The notes under the pieces: generated by a model
Told to the model about the DNA's origin: nothing
Databases searched by the model: none
The model's input: the letters and a program-made list of their open reading frames with translations, nothing else
In this document: positions 50,950 through 58,605 of the stretch, piece by piece
Layout of the letters: each line of letters begins with the position of its first letter
Position numbering within the stretch: position 1 is the first letter of the stretch
Source: Bacillota bacterium
Lineage (GTDB): Bacteria > Bacillota > Clostridia > Christensenellales > CAG-138
Length of the DNA: 60,469 bases
Direction of reading: 5' to 3'
Assembly (NCBI GenBank): GCA_023435025.1
Contig: JAEYSE010000049.1
Span: 1-60,469 of the forward strand
Made by a program: the position numbers and the translations under genes

Positions 50950-51696
50950 ATGTCCGGCCATTCCAAATGGGCAAATATCAAAAATAAAAAAGAAAAAACC
51001 GACTCGCAGCGCGGTAAGATATTCACCAAAATCGGTCGTGAGATTGCCATAGCCGTCAAAGAAGGCGGCGCGGACCCCGCGAACAACTCCAAGCTCCGCG
51101 ACGTTATCGCAAAAGCCAAAGCAAACAACATGCCCAACGATAACATTGCCCGCTCCCTCAAAAAGGCTTCGGGCGAACTGGGCAGTGTGAATTATGAAGA
51201 GGGTACCTACGAAGGATACGGCCCCGGCGGTATCGCCGTGATCGTGGACGTCGTTACGGATAACCGCAACCGCACAGCGGCAGAAATGCGCCACATATTT
51301 GATAAAAGCGGCGGATCCTTAGGCGCTACTGGCTGCGTTTCCTGGATGTTTACCAAGAAGGGCGTCATTATCATTGAGCGCAGTGCGCTGATGAACGAAG
51401 ATGAAGTCATGATGGCGGCGCTTGACGCGGGCGCGGAGGACTTTACGCCTCAGGACGACGCATTCGAGGTATATACTGATCCCGCCGATTTTTCCCGTGT
51501 GCGTGAAGCGCTTGAAGCTGCGGGATATACCTTTATTTCCGCCGAGATCGATATGATTCCGCAGAACACCGTCAATGTTTCCGAAGAGGAAGCCGTGCAG
51601 AAGGTAGAACGCTTTTTGGAATGGCTGGACGACAACGATGACGTGCAGGATGTGTTCCATAACGCGATACTGCCTGAAGACAAAGAGGAAGATTGA
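50950..51696 (+). CDS. yebC: YebC/PmpR family protein (TACO1-like)
   Basis: 248 aa. MSGHSKWANIKNKKEKTDSQRGKIFTKIGREI is the family signature, followed by PNDNIARSLKKASG, YEGYGPGGIAVIVD and TDNRNRTAAEMRHIFDKSGGSLG. Members have been described as transcription regulators and more recently as translation factors that relieve ribosome stalling. AUG preceded by TGGAGG. Confidence 0.95.
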   Translation: MSGHSKWANIKNKKEKTDSQRGKIFTKIGREIAIAVKEGGADPANNSKLRDVIAKAKANNMPNDNIARSLKKASGELGSVNYEEGTYEGYGPGGIAVIVDVVTDNRNRTAAEMRHIFDKSGGSLGATGCVSWMFTKKGVIIIERSALMNEDEVMMAALDAGAEDFTPQDDAFEVYTDPADFSRVREALEAAGYTFISAEIDMIPQNTVNVSEEEAVQKVERFLEWLDDNDDVQDVFHNAILPEDKEED

Positions 51697-51709
51697 TTGT
51701 TCACTCAAA

Positions 51710-51736
51710 AAAGCGGTTATATGCCGCTTTCGTTTT
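51710..51736 (+). terminator. short terminator after yebC
   Basis: AAAGCGG (51710-51716), loop TTATATG, CCGCTTT (51724-51730), then CGTTTT. Confidence 0.6.
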
Positions 51737-51755
51737 ATGGAGAAAGGGAACAACT

Positions 51756-52577
51756 ATGAAAAAAGCAATTGTTTGCGCGCTGATGTGCGCTCTAGTCGTT
51801 GCCTCCGTCGTTTCCTGCAAATCGCCTGAGGAGATCAATCAGGCGGTACAGCAGCAGAATAAAGATCCCCAGCAGATCATAATCCAGCAGCCCGTCCAGC
51901 CGGAGGAACGCCTACTCAGCGTTAAAGGCAAGGGAAAAGTGGACGCGCAGCCGGACATTGCTACCGTGCAGCTTTCCGTCTATGTACAGGCCGCGACCTC
52001 TGAAGAGGTGCAAACGCAGAACAGCGTCCTGATGGACGCCGTAATCACCGCGATTAAAGGCTTTGGGGTTGCGGAAAAGGATATCCAGACACAGGAGATT
52101 ACCGTATATCCCATCATGGACAATCCTAAAAACACGCAGGAGATCACAGGCTACAGCGCAACCAACAGCATCACCGTCAAGCTGCGCGACGTCAAAAAGA
52201 CAGGCGAGCTCGTTACATTGGCGATTCAGGCTGGCGCAAACGAGGTTACCAGCATCCAATTTGAGTTGCAGGATGAAACGGCGGCCTATCAGCAGGCGCT
52301 TGCGGACGCTGTGGCGGATGCAAACACGAAAGCCGCCATCATGGCACAGGCAGCGGGTGCGCAACTTGATGGCCCCATGATCATACAGGAAGGTGCAAGC
52401 TATACAACGGATATGAACGAGCAGCTGCAATATGCAGCCACGCCGGCTAAGACCGATACGGATATTACAACGCCTGTTCAGGCGGGGCAACTGACCGTAA
52501 GCGCCGAAGTGACTGTGCAATTTAAGCTCAAATGGCCATCGGTAACGCCCGCTCCAACCGCAACGCCAAAGCAATAG
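51756..52577 (+). CDS. SIMPL domain (DUF541) lipoprotein
   Basis: 273 aa. ATG 51756 follows AAAGGG and gives a lipoprotein signal, MKKAIVCALMCALVVASVVSC (Cys 21). A Gln-rich spacer (QQQNKDPQQIIIQQP) leads to the SIMPL domain (about 50-265): LLSVKGKGKVDAQPDIATVQLSV, DIQTQEITVYPIMD, ATNSITVKLRDV, AAYQQALADAVADANTKA. Bacterial SIMPL proteins are cell-envelope proteins, some forming oligomeric rings (BP26 type) with roles in oxidative stress; the function here is not known. The C-terminus ends in a PTATP tail. Confidence 0.88.
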   Translation: MKKAIVCALMCALVVASVVSCKSPEEINQAVQQQNKDPQQIIIQQPVQPEERLLSVKGKGKVDAQPDIATVQLSVYVQAATSEEVQTQNSVLMDAVITAIKGFGVAEKDIQTQEITVYPIMDNPKNTQEITGYSATNSITVKLRDVKKTGELVTLAIQAGANEVTSIQFELQDETAAYQQALADAVADANTKAAIMAQAAGAQLDGPMIIQEGASYTTDMNEQLQYAATPAKTDTDITTPVQAGQLTVSAEVTVQFKLKWPSVTPAPTATPKQ

Positions 52578-52596
52578 TCCATCAATGAAATTAGAA

Positions 52597-52629
52597 GCCG
52601 TCGCGATCTTGTTAGGTTGCGGCGGTTTT
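52597..52629 (+). terminator. terminator after the SIMPL gene
   Basis: CCGTCGCGA (52598-52606) pairs with TTGCGGCGG (52617-52625), allowing G-T pairs, followed by TTTT. Confidence 0.75.
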
Positions 52630-52662
52630 ATGTATGGCTGTAAAAATTGATGGATTTTTCCT

Positions 52663-52691
52663 GCATATACGCAAAGGATTACGCATAACGG
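52663..52691 (+). promoter_or_regulatory. possible sigma-E-like promoter before the deacetylase gene
   Basis: GCATATA (52663-52669), 14 bp, CATAACGG (52684-52691). The -35 fits the Bacillus sigma-E consensus; only the first half of the -10 does. Confidence 0.3.
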
Positions 52692-52720
52692 CGCATGAAC
52701 CGGCCAATCACCCGCATATG

Positions 52721-52735
52721 TTACTCTAAGAGTAA
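52721..52735. promoter_or_regulatory. perfect 15-bp palindrome before the deacetylase ribosome site
   Basis: TTACTCT-A-AGAGTAA, flanked by CGCAT on the left (52713-52717) and ATGCG on the right (52736-52740). It directly precedes AGGAGG (52741-52746), so it could be an operator or an mRNA hairpin gating translation. Confidence 0.45.
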
Positions 52736-52754
52736 ATGCGAGGAGGCGTAGACC

Positions 52755-53606
52755 GTGCGCGTTTTTGTTGTAACCAAAAAAACACTTCTGATTGCCGCCG
52801 CGGCCCTTATCCTGATAGCGGCAGGCATTATCGTGGCTCTTTCAGCCGGAGACGGTGGGGAAGCCAGCCAGACATATGCCAACATGCAGGGGGACGAATA
52901 CGAGCTGGAGGTACTTGCCGGCAAGCGCAAGGAACTTCCGGTTTACAGTGTGATGAGGGATGATAAGAAGATCGCTCTGACAATCGACGCCGCCTGGGAG
53001 GATGACAAGACGCCCTTTATCCTGGAACAGCTCGATCAGGCGGGTATCAAGGCCACGTTCTACCTGTGCGGCGTCTGGGTGGATAAATATCCAGAGCATG
53101 TCAAGAGCATATTCGCAAAAGGGCATGAGCTTGGCAATCATACGGATACGCATCCGCATATGAGTAAGCTTGACGCAACAAAGATACAGAAGGAATTGAC
53201 GGTGCTTGACGATAAAATGGAGAAAATCACTGGCAAACGCTGCAAGACATTCCGTGCGCCGTTTGGCGAATACAACGATCTGGTCATCACCACTACGGAA
53301 ACCATGGGTTATACGCCCGTACAATGGGATATCGACACCATTGACTGGAAAGAGCGCACCACTGAGACCATACTCAACTCCGTCCTGCCCAAGCTGCATC
53401 CGGGCGCTATCATATTGTGCCACAACAACGGGTATAACATTGAAGAGTACCTGCCCAAGCTGATTGCTTCAGCCAAGGAACAGGGGTATGAGTTTGTGAC
53501 AGTCAGCGAATTGCTGCTGCCCGGGGAGACCATGATCGACGTCAATGGCGTACAGAAACTGGCGGGGTCGCAGGCGACGGTGGCGCAGGAGGAAGAAGCA
53601 GAATAA
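52755..53606 (+). CDS. polysaccharide deacetylase, PdaB-like
   Basis: 283 aa. GTG start at 52755 follows AGGAGG. N-terminal membrane anchor (about 10-28), then a NodB domain (about 70-265). Motifs: KIALTIDAAWEDD (variant of TFDDG; the A-A-W form resembles sporulation deacetylases of the PdaB type), GNHTDTHPHMSKL (metal His), RAPFGEYN, WDIDTIDW and LCHNN. It probably removes acetyl groups from peptidoglycan or a related polymer outside the membrane. PdaB in Bacillus is made in sporulation; a sigma-E-like site upstream is weakly consistent. Confidence 0.88.
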   Translation: MRVFVVTKKTLLIAAAALILIAAGIIVALSAGDGGEASQTYANMQGDEYELEVLAGKRKELPVYSVMRDDKKIALTIDAAWEDDKTPFILEQLDQAGIKATFYLCGVWVDKYPEHVKSIFAKGHELGNHTDTHPHMSKLDATKIQKELTVLDDKMEKITGKRCKTFRAPFGEYNDLVITTTETMGYTPVQWDIDTIDWKERTTETILNSVLPKLHPGAIILCHNNGYNIEEYLPKLIASAKEQGYEFVTVSELLLPGETMIDVNGVQKLAGSQATVAQEEEAE

Positions 53607-53651
53607 CATTTCGGGATCTATGCCTCCATACGCATATTGGGAGCTATAAAA

Positions 53652-53683
53652 GGGAAATGCCGCAAACGCGGCGTTTCCTTTTT
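53652..53683 (+). terminator. terminator after the deacetylase gene
   Basis: GGAAATGCCGC (53653-53663), loop AAAC, GCGGCGTTTCC (53668-53678), then TTTTT. Confidence 0.92.
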
Positions 53684-53732
53684 ACTGTATGGGAATATGT
53701 TCCGAGGGTAAACGGCCCAGTCGCCGCCAAGG

Positions 53733-53761
53733 TTGTCAAACGGGCTGCTTTCCCCTATAAT
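53733..53761 (+). promoter_or_regulatory. sigma-A promoter of the queA operon
   Basis: TTGTCA (53733-53738), 17 bp, TATAAT (53756-53761). Confidence 0.88.
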
Positions 53762-53814
53762 AAAGTGGATTTGATATGCGCTGTAAGCGCCATTCAATGG
53801 AAAGAAGGACTATT

Positions 53815-54837
53815 TTGCAGACGAGCGACTTTTTTTATGAGCTTCCGCAGGAGTTGATTGCGCAGACGCCTACGGCGGATCGCGATGCATCCCGCCTGCT
53901 CGTATATACCCGGAAAAACGCAGCCCTGACGGATACCGTGTTTTCAGAGATATCCGCTTACCTAAAGCCCGGCGACGTGCTGGTACGCAACACTACACGC
54001 GTCATCCCCGCAAGGCTATATGGCACGCGGGAGGATACGGGTGGAAGGATGGAATTTTTGCTGTTAAAACGCCTTCAAGGAGACGTTTGGGAATGCCTTG
54101 TCAAACCCGGACGGCGTGCAAAAACCGGCCTGACATTTCAAATCACCGATGAACTGAGCGCCAGAGTGCTTGAAAGTACGCCGGACGGGGGACGTATAGT
54201 TGAGCTCCACTATACCGGCGTGTTTGAAGAGGTGCTGGATCGTGCGGGTCAAATGCCGCTCCCCCCGTATATCACCGCAAAGCTTGCGGATAAGGAGCGC
54301 TACCAGACCGTCTATGCTCGCGAGCGCGGGTCTGCCGCGGCACCTACGGCAGGGCTGCATTTTACCAACGCACTGCTGGACGAGCTCCGGGGAAAAGGTA
54401 TAGAAATTGTGGACGTCCTGCTGCATGTTGGCTTGGGAACGTTCCGCCCGGTTTCGGCCAAGACGGTGGAAGAACACCACATGCATTCCGAGTATTACGA
54501 GGTAACTGAGGCTGCGGCAAGCACCATCAACCGTGCGCGCGCAAACGGCGGCAGGGTGGTAGCGGTAGGCACCACATCCTGCCGGACTCTCGAAAGCGTA
54601 ACGGACGAACAGGGGACCGTTCACGTCAAAAGCGGTTGGACGGATATCTTCATTACGCCCGGTTACAGGTTCCGCGCAATCGATGGCCTCATTACGAACT
54701 TCCACCTGCCCGAATCCACGCTTTTGATGCTGGTGAGCGCGTTTGCAACGCGCGAGGGCATGCTCAACGCTTACCGTCACGCGGTAGAAGAACGGTATCG
54801 CTTTTTCAGCTTCGGCGATGCGATGCTTATTCTATAA
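53815..54837 (+). CDS. queA: S-adenosylmethionine:tRNA ribosyltransferase-isomerase QueA
   Basis: 340 aa, standard length. It transfers the ribosyl part of SAM to 7-aminomethyl-7-deazaguanine in tRNA, forming epoxyqueuosine. TTG 53815 (AGAAGGA upstream) gives the usual start MQTSDFFYELPQELIAQTP; ATG 53797 in frame is an alternative. Motifs: RDASRLLVY, NTTRVIPARLYG, YARERGSAAAPTAGLHFT, HVGLGTFRPV, TNFHLPESTLLMLVSAF. It is followed 8 bp later by tgt, the preceding step of the same pathway. Confidence 0.97.
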   Translation: MQTSDFFYELPQELIAQTPTADRDASRLLVYTRKNAALTDTVFSEISAYLKPGDVLVRNTTRVIPARLYGTREDTGGRMEFLLLKRLQGDVWECLVKPGRRAKTGLTFQITDELSARVLESTPDGGRIVELHYTGVFEEVLDRAGQMPLPPYITAKLADKERYQTVYARERGSAAAPTAGLHFTNALLDELRGKGIEIVDVLLHVGLGTFRPVSAKTVEEHHMHSEYYEVTEAAASTINRARANGGRVVAVGTTSCRTLESVTDEQGTVHVKSGWTDIFITPGYRFRAIDGLITNFHLPESTLLMLVSAFATREGMLNAYRHAVEERYRFFSFGDAMLIL

Positions 54838-54845
54838 GGAGTATT

Positions 54846-55961
54846 ATGCAGTATTTTTCATATGAAGTAACGCATACCTGTAAGCAATCCGGCGCACGCC
54901 TTGGCGTTCTCCATACGCCCCACGGCGATATCGAGACGCCCTGTTTCATGCCCGTAGGTACGCAGGCCACAGTAAAGGCAATGACCCCACGCGATCTTAA
55001 AGAGGTCGGCGCGCGCATCATACTCTCCAACACCTATCACCTGTACCTCCGCCCCGGGCATGAGCTGGTGCGCGAGGCGGGCGGCCTGCACGCCTTTATG
55101 GGCTGGGACCGGCCAATATTGACTGACAGCGGCGGCTTCCAGGTGTTTAGTCTGGGGGATAATACCCGTATCATGGAGGATGGCGTGGAGTTTAGGTCCC
55201 ACATCAACGGGAGTCGCCATTTCTTTACCCCGGAATCTGTTATGGAAGTCGAACAGGCGCTGGGCGCCGATATTGCGATGTGCTTTGACGAATGCGCGCC
55301 TTATCCAAGCGACCATACCTATACCCGCGCCGCCATGGACCGCACCCACCGCTGGGCAGAGCGCTGCAAGGCCGCTCATACGCGGGAGGATCAGGCGCTC
55401 TTTGGCATTGTACAGGGTGGCATGTACAGGGATTTGCGCATCGAAAGCGCAAAGATTATTACGGATATGGATTTTATCGGCCATGGCATCGGCGGGCTTT
55501 CCGTTGGGGAACCCAAGGAAATCATGTACGATATGCTCGAAAGCATGATGCCCTTCATGCCCAAGGAAAAGCCGCGGTACCTGATGGGTGTTGGGAGCCC
55601 GGATTGTCTGATAGAGGGCGCTATCCGGGGTGTTGATATGTTCGACTGCGTGCTGCAGACTCGTATCGCAAGAAACGGCCTCGCTTTGACGCGTTATGGC
55701 AAGCGGATGCTGCGGAACAACGAGTTCGCACACGATTTTTCGCCCATTGAGGACGGCTGCGATTGTTACGCGTGCAAAAACTTCACACGTGCTTATATCC
55801 GCCATCTCATTAAGGCGAAGGAAATACTGGCCGCGCATCTGATTACCGTCCATAACCTGCACATTACGCTAAAGATGATGGAAGAGATCCGCCAGGCCAT
55901 ACGGGAAAACAGGCTTCTTGACCTTAGGCAGGAGTGGAAGGAAAGGGGCGGCATGGATTGA
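54846..55961 (+). CDS. tgt: tRNA-guanine transglycosylase
   Basis: 371 aa. It exchanges guanine 34 for preQ1 in queuosine tRNAs. Motifs: LSNTYHLYLRPGHE, LTDSGGFQVFSL (catalytic Asp region), GIVQGGMYRDLR, GGLSVGEPKEIMYD, and the zinc site CDCYAC...H (about 300-335). ATG 54846 follows AAGGAG. The usual neighbour yajC is missing; tsaE follows with a TTGA overlap. Confidence 0.97.
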   Translation: MQYFSYEVTHTCKQSGARLGVLHTPHGDIETPCFMPVGTQATVKAMTPRDLKEVGARIILSNTYHLYLRPGHELVREAGGLHAFMGWDRPILTDSGGFQVFSLGDNTRIMEDGVEFRSHINGSRHFFTPESVMEVEQALGADIAMCFDECAPYPSDHTYTRAAMDRTHRWAERCKAAHTREDQALFGIVQGGMYRDLRIESAKIITDMDFIGHGIGGLSVGEPKEIMYDMLESMMPFMPKEKPRYLMGVGSPDCLIEGAIRGVDMFDCVLQTRIARNGLALTRYGKRMLRNNEFAHDFSPIEDGCDCYACKNFTRAYIRHLIKAKEILAAHLITVHNLHITLKMMEEIRQAIRENRLLDLRQEWKERGGMD

Positions 55962-56434
55962 GCTTGCGCATCATCACCCGTTCCGTGGAGGAAACCATAT
56001 CTTTGGGAGCACACATCGCGGGTCAACTGTTCCCAAGTGCGTTTATTGCACTCTCGGGAGACCTTGGTGCGGGAAAAACCGCGCTTTCTCAGGGGCTTGG
56101 GAGGGGTTTGGGCGTAGAGGGCGTAACAAGCCCGACGTTTACAATCCTGCAGGAACACGACGGTATGCTACCGCTCTATCACTTTGACGCGTACCGCTTA
56201 AGCAACGCCCAAGGGTTGTATGATGTCGGCTTTTCGGAGTATGTAACGGGCTCGGGCGTCATATTGATGGAATGGCCTGAAAATGTAGCGGAGGCACTGC
56301 CCAAAGGAAGGCTTGCCATTTTTATTGAAGGCAGCGGAGACGTTCCGCGTGCCATCACGCTCACTGCAACGGACGCGCGTCATCAAGCAATTATAGATGC
56401 GTTGCAACAGGGCTTGGAGGACACGCCATGCTGA
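55958..56434 (+). CDS. tsaE: tRNA threonylcarbamoyladenosine ATPase subunit TsaE
   Basis: 158 aa. TTG at 55958 overlaps the tgt stop, with AAAGGGG upstream; the protein starts with the expected short strand SLRIITRSVEETISLG. Walker A GDLGAGKTALSQGLG, SPTFTILQEH and HFDAYRL are the family motifs. TsaE works with TsaB and TsaD in t6A37 formation. It overlaps tsaB by 7 bp. Confidence 0.95.
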   Translation: MSLRIITRSVEETISLGAHIAGQLFPSAFIALSGDLGAGKTALSQGLGRGLGVEGVTSPTFTILQEHDGMLPLYHFDAYRLSNAQGLYDVGFSEYVTGSGVILMEWPENVAEALPKGRLAIFIEGSGDVPRAITLTATDARHQAIIDALQQGLEDTPC

Positions 56435-57117
56435 TATTAGGCATTGAAACGGCCAGTTCCACAGCCTCGACTGCGCTGCTTCAGGATGGGGTGCTTATCG
56501 CGGAGCACAGCCTTCATCATACGCGCACACATTCCGAAACCGTAATGCCCATGGTTGAGCGCATGCTTGCGGACCTTGGGCTTGCACCTAGTCAGCTTAG
56601 CGCTATCGCAGTGAACTGCGGGCCCGGTTCGTTTACGGGCGTTCGCATCGGTGTATGCGCAGCGAACGCTATGGGGGCGGCGCTTTCCATACCGGTGGTC
56701 GGCGTAAATTCTCTGCAGGCACTGTATGAAAACATAAGCTTCTGGCCCGGGCACGTATGCTCCATCATCGACGCGAAAAACGACAACGCGTATTTTGCGC
56801 TGTACGCGGACGGCGCTGTTATAGCGCAACCCGCCGCCGAGGAGGTCGCTTCTTATCTTATGCGCATCCCGGCCGGAACGCTGTTTGTGGGGGACGGCGC
56901 AGGCGTTTATGAAGACTTGATTGTAAATACGGTTGTAAACGCCAAAATCGCCCCGGAATATGCCGCTGTCAGCCATGCGTCGTCCCTTTGCAGGGTCGCG
57001 CAGCGGGTTTTACGTGAAGCTGGGGAGCCGCCCAAAGAAGCGTTGCCACTGTATCTTCGCCCTTCCCAGGCGGAACGTATGTGGCAGAAGTTGCATGGAA
57101 CTGCTGAGCAGGGGTAA
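56428..57117 (+). CDS. tsaB: tRNA threonylcarbamoyladenosine protein TsaB
   Basis: 229 aa. ASKHA-fold TsaB: MLILGIETASSTASTALLQDG, HSETVMPMVERML, AVNCGPGSFTGVRIGVCAANAMG, SIIDAKNDNAYFALY. It lacks the metal-site histidines of TsaD, as expected. Partner of TsaE next door; tsaD itself is not in the window. rimI follows after 23 bp. Confidence 0.95.
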   Translation: MLILGIETASSTASTALLQDGVLIAEHSLHHTRTHSETVMPMVERMLADLGLAPSQLSAIAVNCGPGSFTGVRIGVCAANAMGAALSIPVVGVNSLQALYENISFWPGHVCSIIDAKNDNAYFALYADGAVIAQPAAEEVASYLMRIPAGTLFVGDGAGVYEDLIVNTVVNAKIAPEYAAVSHASSLCRVAQRVLREAGEPPKEALPLYLRPSQAERMWQKLHGTAEQG

Positions 57118-57140
57118 CGCGTAGGAAAGAAGGAATATAT

Positions 57141-57617
57141 ATGGAAGAAGCGCTCTTCCGTCCCATGACAAAAGCCGATCTTCCCGCCGTGGCGGAAATG
57201 GAACAAATATGCTTTCGTTCCCCCTGGACGCTCAATATGCTTAAAGGCGAGCTTAAAAATAAGCTTGCCCACTACCATGTGCTGGAACTTGGCGGCAATA
57301 TCATCGCATACGCGGGCATGTGGGTGCTTTTTGAAGAGGCGCATATCACAAACGTCGCCGTGTCGCCGGAGCACCGAAGAATGGGCCAAGGCAGGCGCAT
57401 CATGTTAGAGAGCATGCGCGCGGCGGTGAAATTGCACGCCACGCAGATGACGCTGGAAGTACGTGAAACAAATTTCGCTGCGCAGGCGCTCTATGAAAGC
57501 TTGGGTTTCCAAATGGCGGGGCGCCGCAAAAAATATTATTCCGACACGGGTGAGGACGCATTTATTCTGTGGAACAAGGATATTGTGAAAACCATAGAAA
57601 GCTTGCATGCATGTTAG
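57141..57617 (+). CDS. rimI: ribosomal-protein-alanine N-acetyltransferase RimI
   Basis: 158 aa GNAT fold. Acetyl-CoA loop RRMGQGRRIMLESM (about 74-87), VRETNFAAQALYESLGFQMAGRRKKYYSDTGEDA typical of RimI with the catalytic Glu/Tyr region, ending in ILWNKDI. It acetylates the N-terminus of ribosomal protein S18 in E. coli. tsaE-tsaB-rimI is a classical order, normally completed by tsaD. Confidence 0.92.
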   Translation: MEEALFRPMTKADLPAVAEMEQICFRSPWTLNMLKGELKNKLAHYHVLELGGNIIAYAGMWVLFEEAHITNVAVSPEHRRMGQGRRIMLESMRAAVKLHATQMTLEVRETNFAAQALYESLGFQMAGRRKKYYSDTGEDAFILWNKDIVKTIESLHAC

Positions 57618-57632
57618 CGCGAGGTCTATAAT
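57603..57632 (+). promoter_or_regulatory. promoter of the alpha/beta hydrolase gene
   Basis: TTGCAT (57603-57608), 18 bp, TATAAT (57627-57632); the -35 lies in the last codons of rimI. Confidence 0.65.
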
Positions 57633-57668
57633 AGCGTAGTACATCTTTGGGTCAAAGGAGGGAGCGCC

Positions 57669-58430
57669 TTGTTTATAACCATAGACGGTATCAAAATCCG
57701 GTATGAAGTATACGGCGAAGGCGAACCCGTCCTGATACTGCACGGCTGGGGCGCGAGCATTGAGGCCGTACGTTCCATTGCAAACTGCGTGAAATCTTTT
57801 GGCATGCGCGCGATATGCTTTGATTTCCCCGGCTTTGGGGAAAGCGAAGAGCCTCCCGTTCCCTGGGGCGTGCCGGAATACGCGGCATTTACCCGTAGGT
57901 TTATGGAAGAGTTTTCTCTCTATGGGGTGGACGTCGTATGTCATTCCTTTGGCGGGCGCGTTACAATTTTCCTTGCCAGCGAGGATCAGAAGCTGTTTAA
58001 GCGCCTGGTATTGATTGGCGCTGCGGGTATACGGCCCAAACGAACGCTCAAATGGTATGTAAGGACCTATACCTATAAACTTGGAAAGCAGCTCGCCCGT
58101 ATTGGTTGGATTGACCGGGCGCTGCATTTAAAAGAAAAGCAGAAAAACGCAGGCTCTGAGGATTACCGGGCGCTTAAAAGTGATTTGATGCGCGCCGTAT
58201 TTGTAAAGACCGTCAATTTGGATTTAACAGACCGTCTGCCCTGCATTAAAAACTCTACGCTACTCATTTGGGGGGATCAGGATACCTACTCGCCCCTTTA
58301 CATGGGCAAGCTGATGGAGCAACGCATCCCCGATGCCGGGCTTGTGGTGTTTGAAGGCGCGGGCCATTTCGCATATGCGGACCAGTACCCGCGTTTTTGC
58401 GCGGTGCTCAAGGCGTTTTTCAGGCCTTAG
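57669..58430 (+). CDS. alpha/beta hydrolase
   Basis: 253 aa. TTG start with AAAGGAGGG upstream. ILHGWGASIEAVR (oxyanion loop), nucleophile Ser in CHSFGGRVT (about 97), Asp in IWGDQDTYSPL (about 201) and His in EGAGHFAYADQ (about 230) complete the triad. Residues 130-185 form a small basic cap. No signal peptide. The family is broad (esterases, C-C hydrolases), so no substrate is proposed. The conserved position just before the MurF-like gene hints at, but does not prove, a cell-envelope role. Confidence 0.9.
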   Translation: MFITIDGIKIRYEVYGEGEPVLILHGWGASIEAVRSIANCVKSFGMRAICFDFPGFGESEEPPVPWGVPEYAAFTRRFMEEFSLYGVDVVCHSFGGRVTIFLASEDQKLFKRLVLIGAAGIRPKRTLKWYVRTYTYKLGKQLARIGWIDRALHLKEKQKNAGSEDYRALKSDLMRAVFVKTVNLDLTDRLPCIKNSTLLIWGDQDTYSPLYMGKLMEQRIPDAGLVVFEGAGHFAYADQYPRFCAVLKAFFRP

Positions 58431-58577
58431 AGCAACTGATAAAAAGATAGCTCGCGGATGAGGCATTTTGCCCCGCTAAGTCGTAGAAGCGCCGCGTAGC
58501 AGCGCTACGTAGCGGATGGGCAACGCGGGACGGCTAAGAACTGCATAGACGCCGGCCTAGATTGAGAAAGTTGCTCT
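58429..58577 (-). repeat. candidate dispersed intergenic repeat, copy B, with 9-bp terminal inverted repeats
   Basis: AGAGCAACT (58429-58437) and AGTTGCTCT (58569-58577) are perfect inverted ends around 131 bp. Inside are GCGG...GGCA-TTT-TGCCCCGC (about 58454-58475) and CGTAGC-AGC-GCTACG (about 58495-58509), both hairpin-forming. Read on the minus strand it shares ordered blocks with 5152-5290. The left end overlaps the stop codon of the hydrolase gene. There is no reading frame. It occupies nearly all of the 175-bp gap before the MurF-like gene. Confidence 0.6.
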
Positions 58578-58605
58578 GCTTTAAATCGTTAGTTAGGAGG
58601 CCCGG

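Noticed and set aside
53657..53857. Possible small gene between the deacetylase and queA
   Set aside because: It starts inside a terminator hairpin, lacks a ribosome site and runs through the queA promoter.
54636..54845. Upstream in-frame extension of tgt
   Set aside because: It lies wholly inside queA in another frame; ATG 54846 has AAGGAG and gives the normal Tgt N-terminus.
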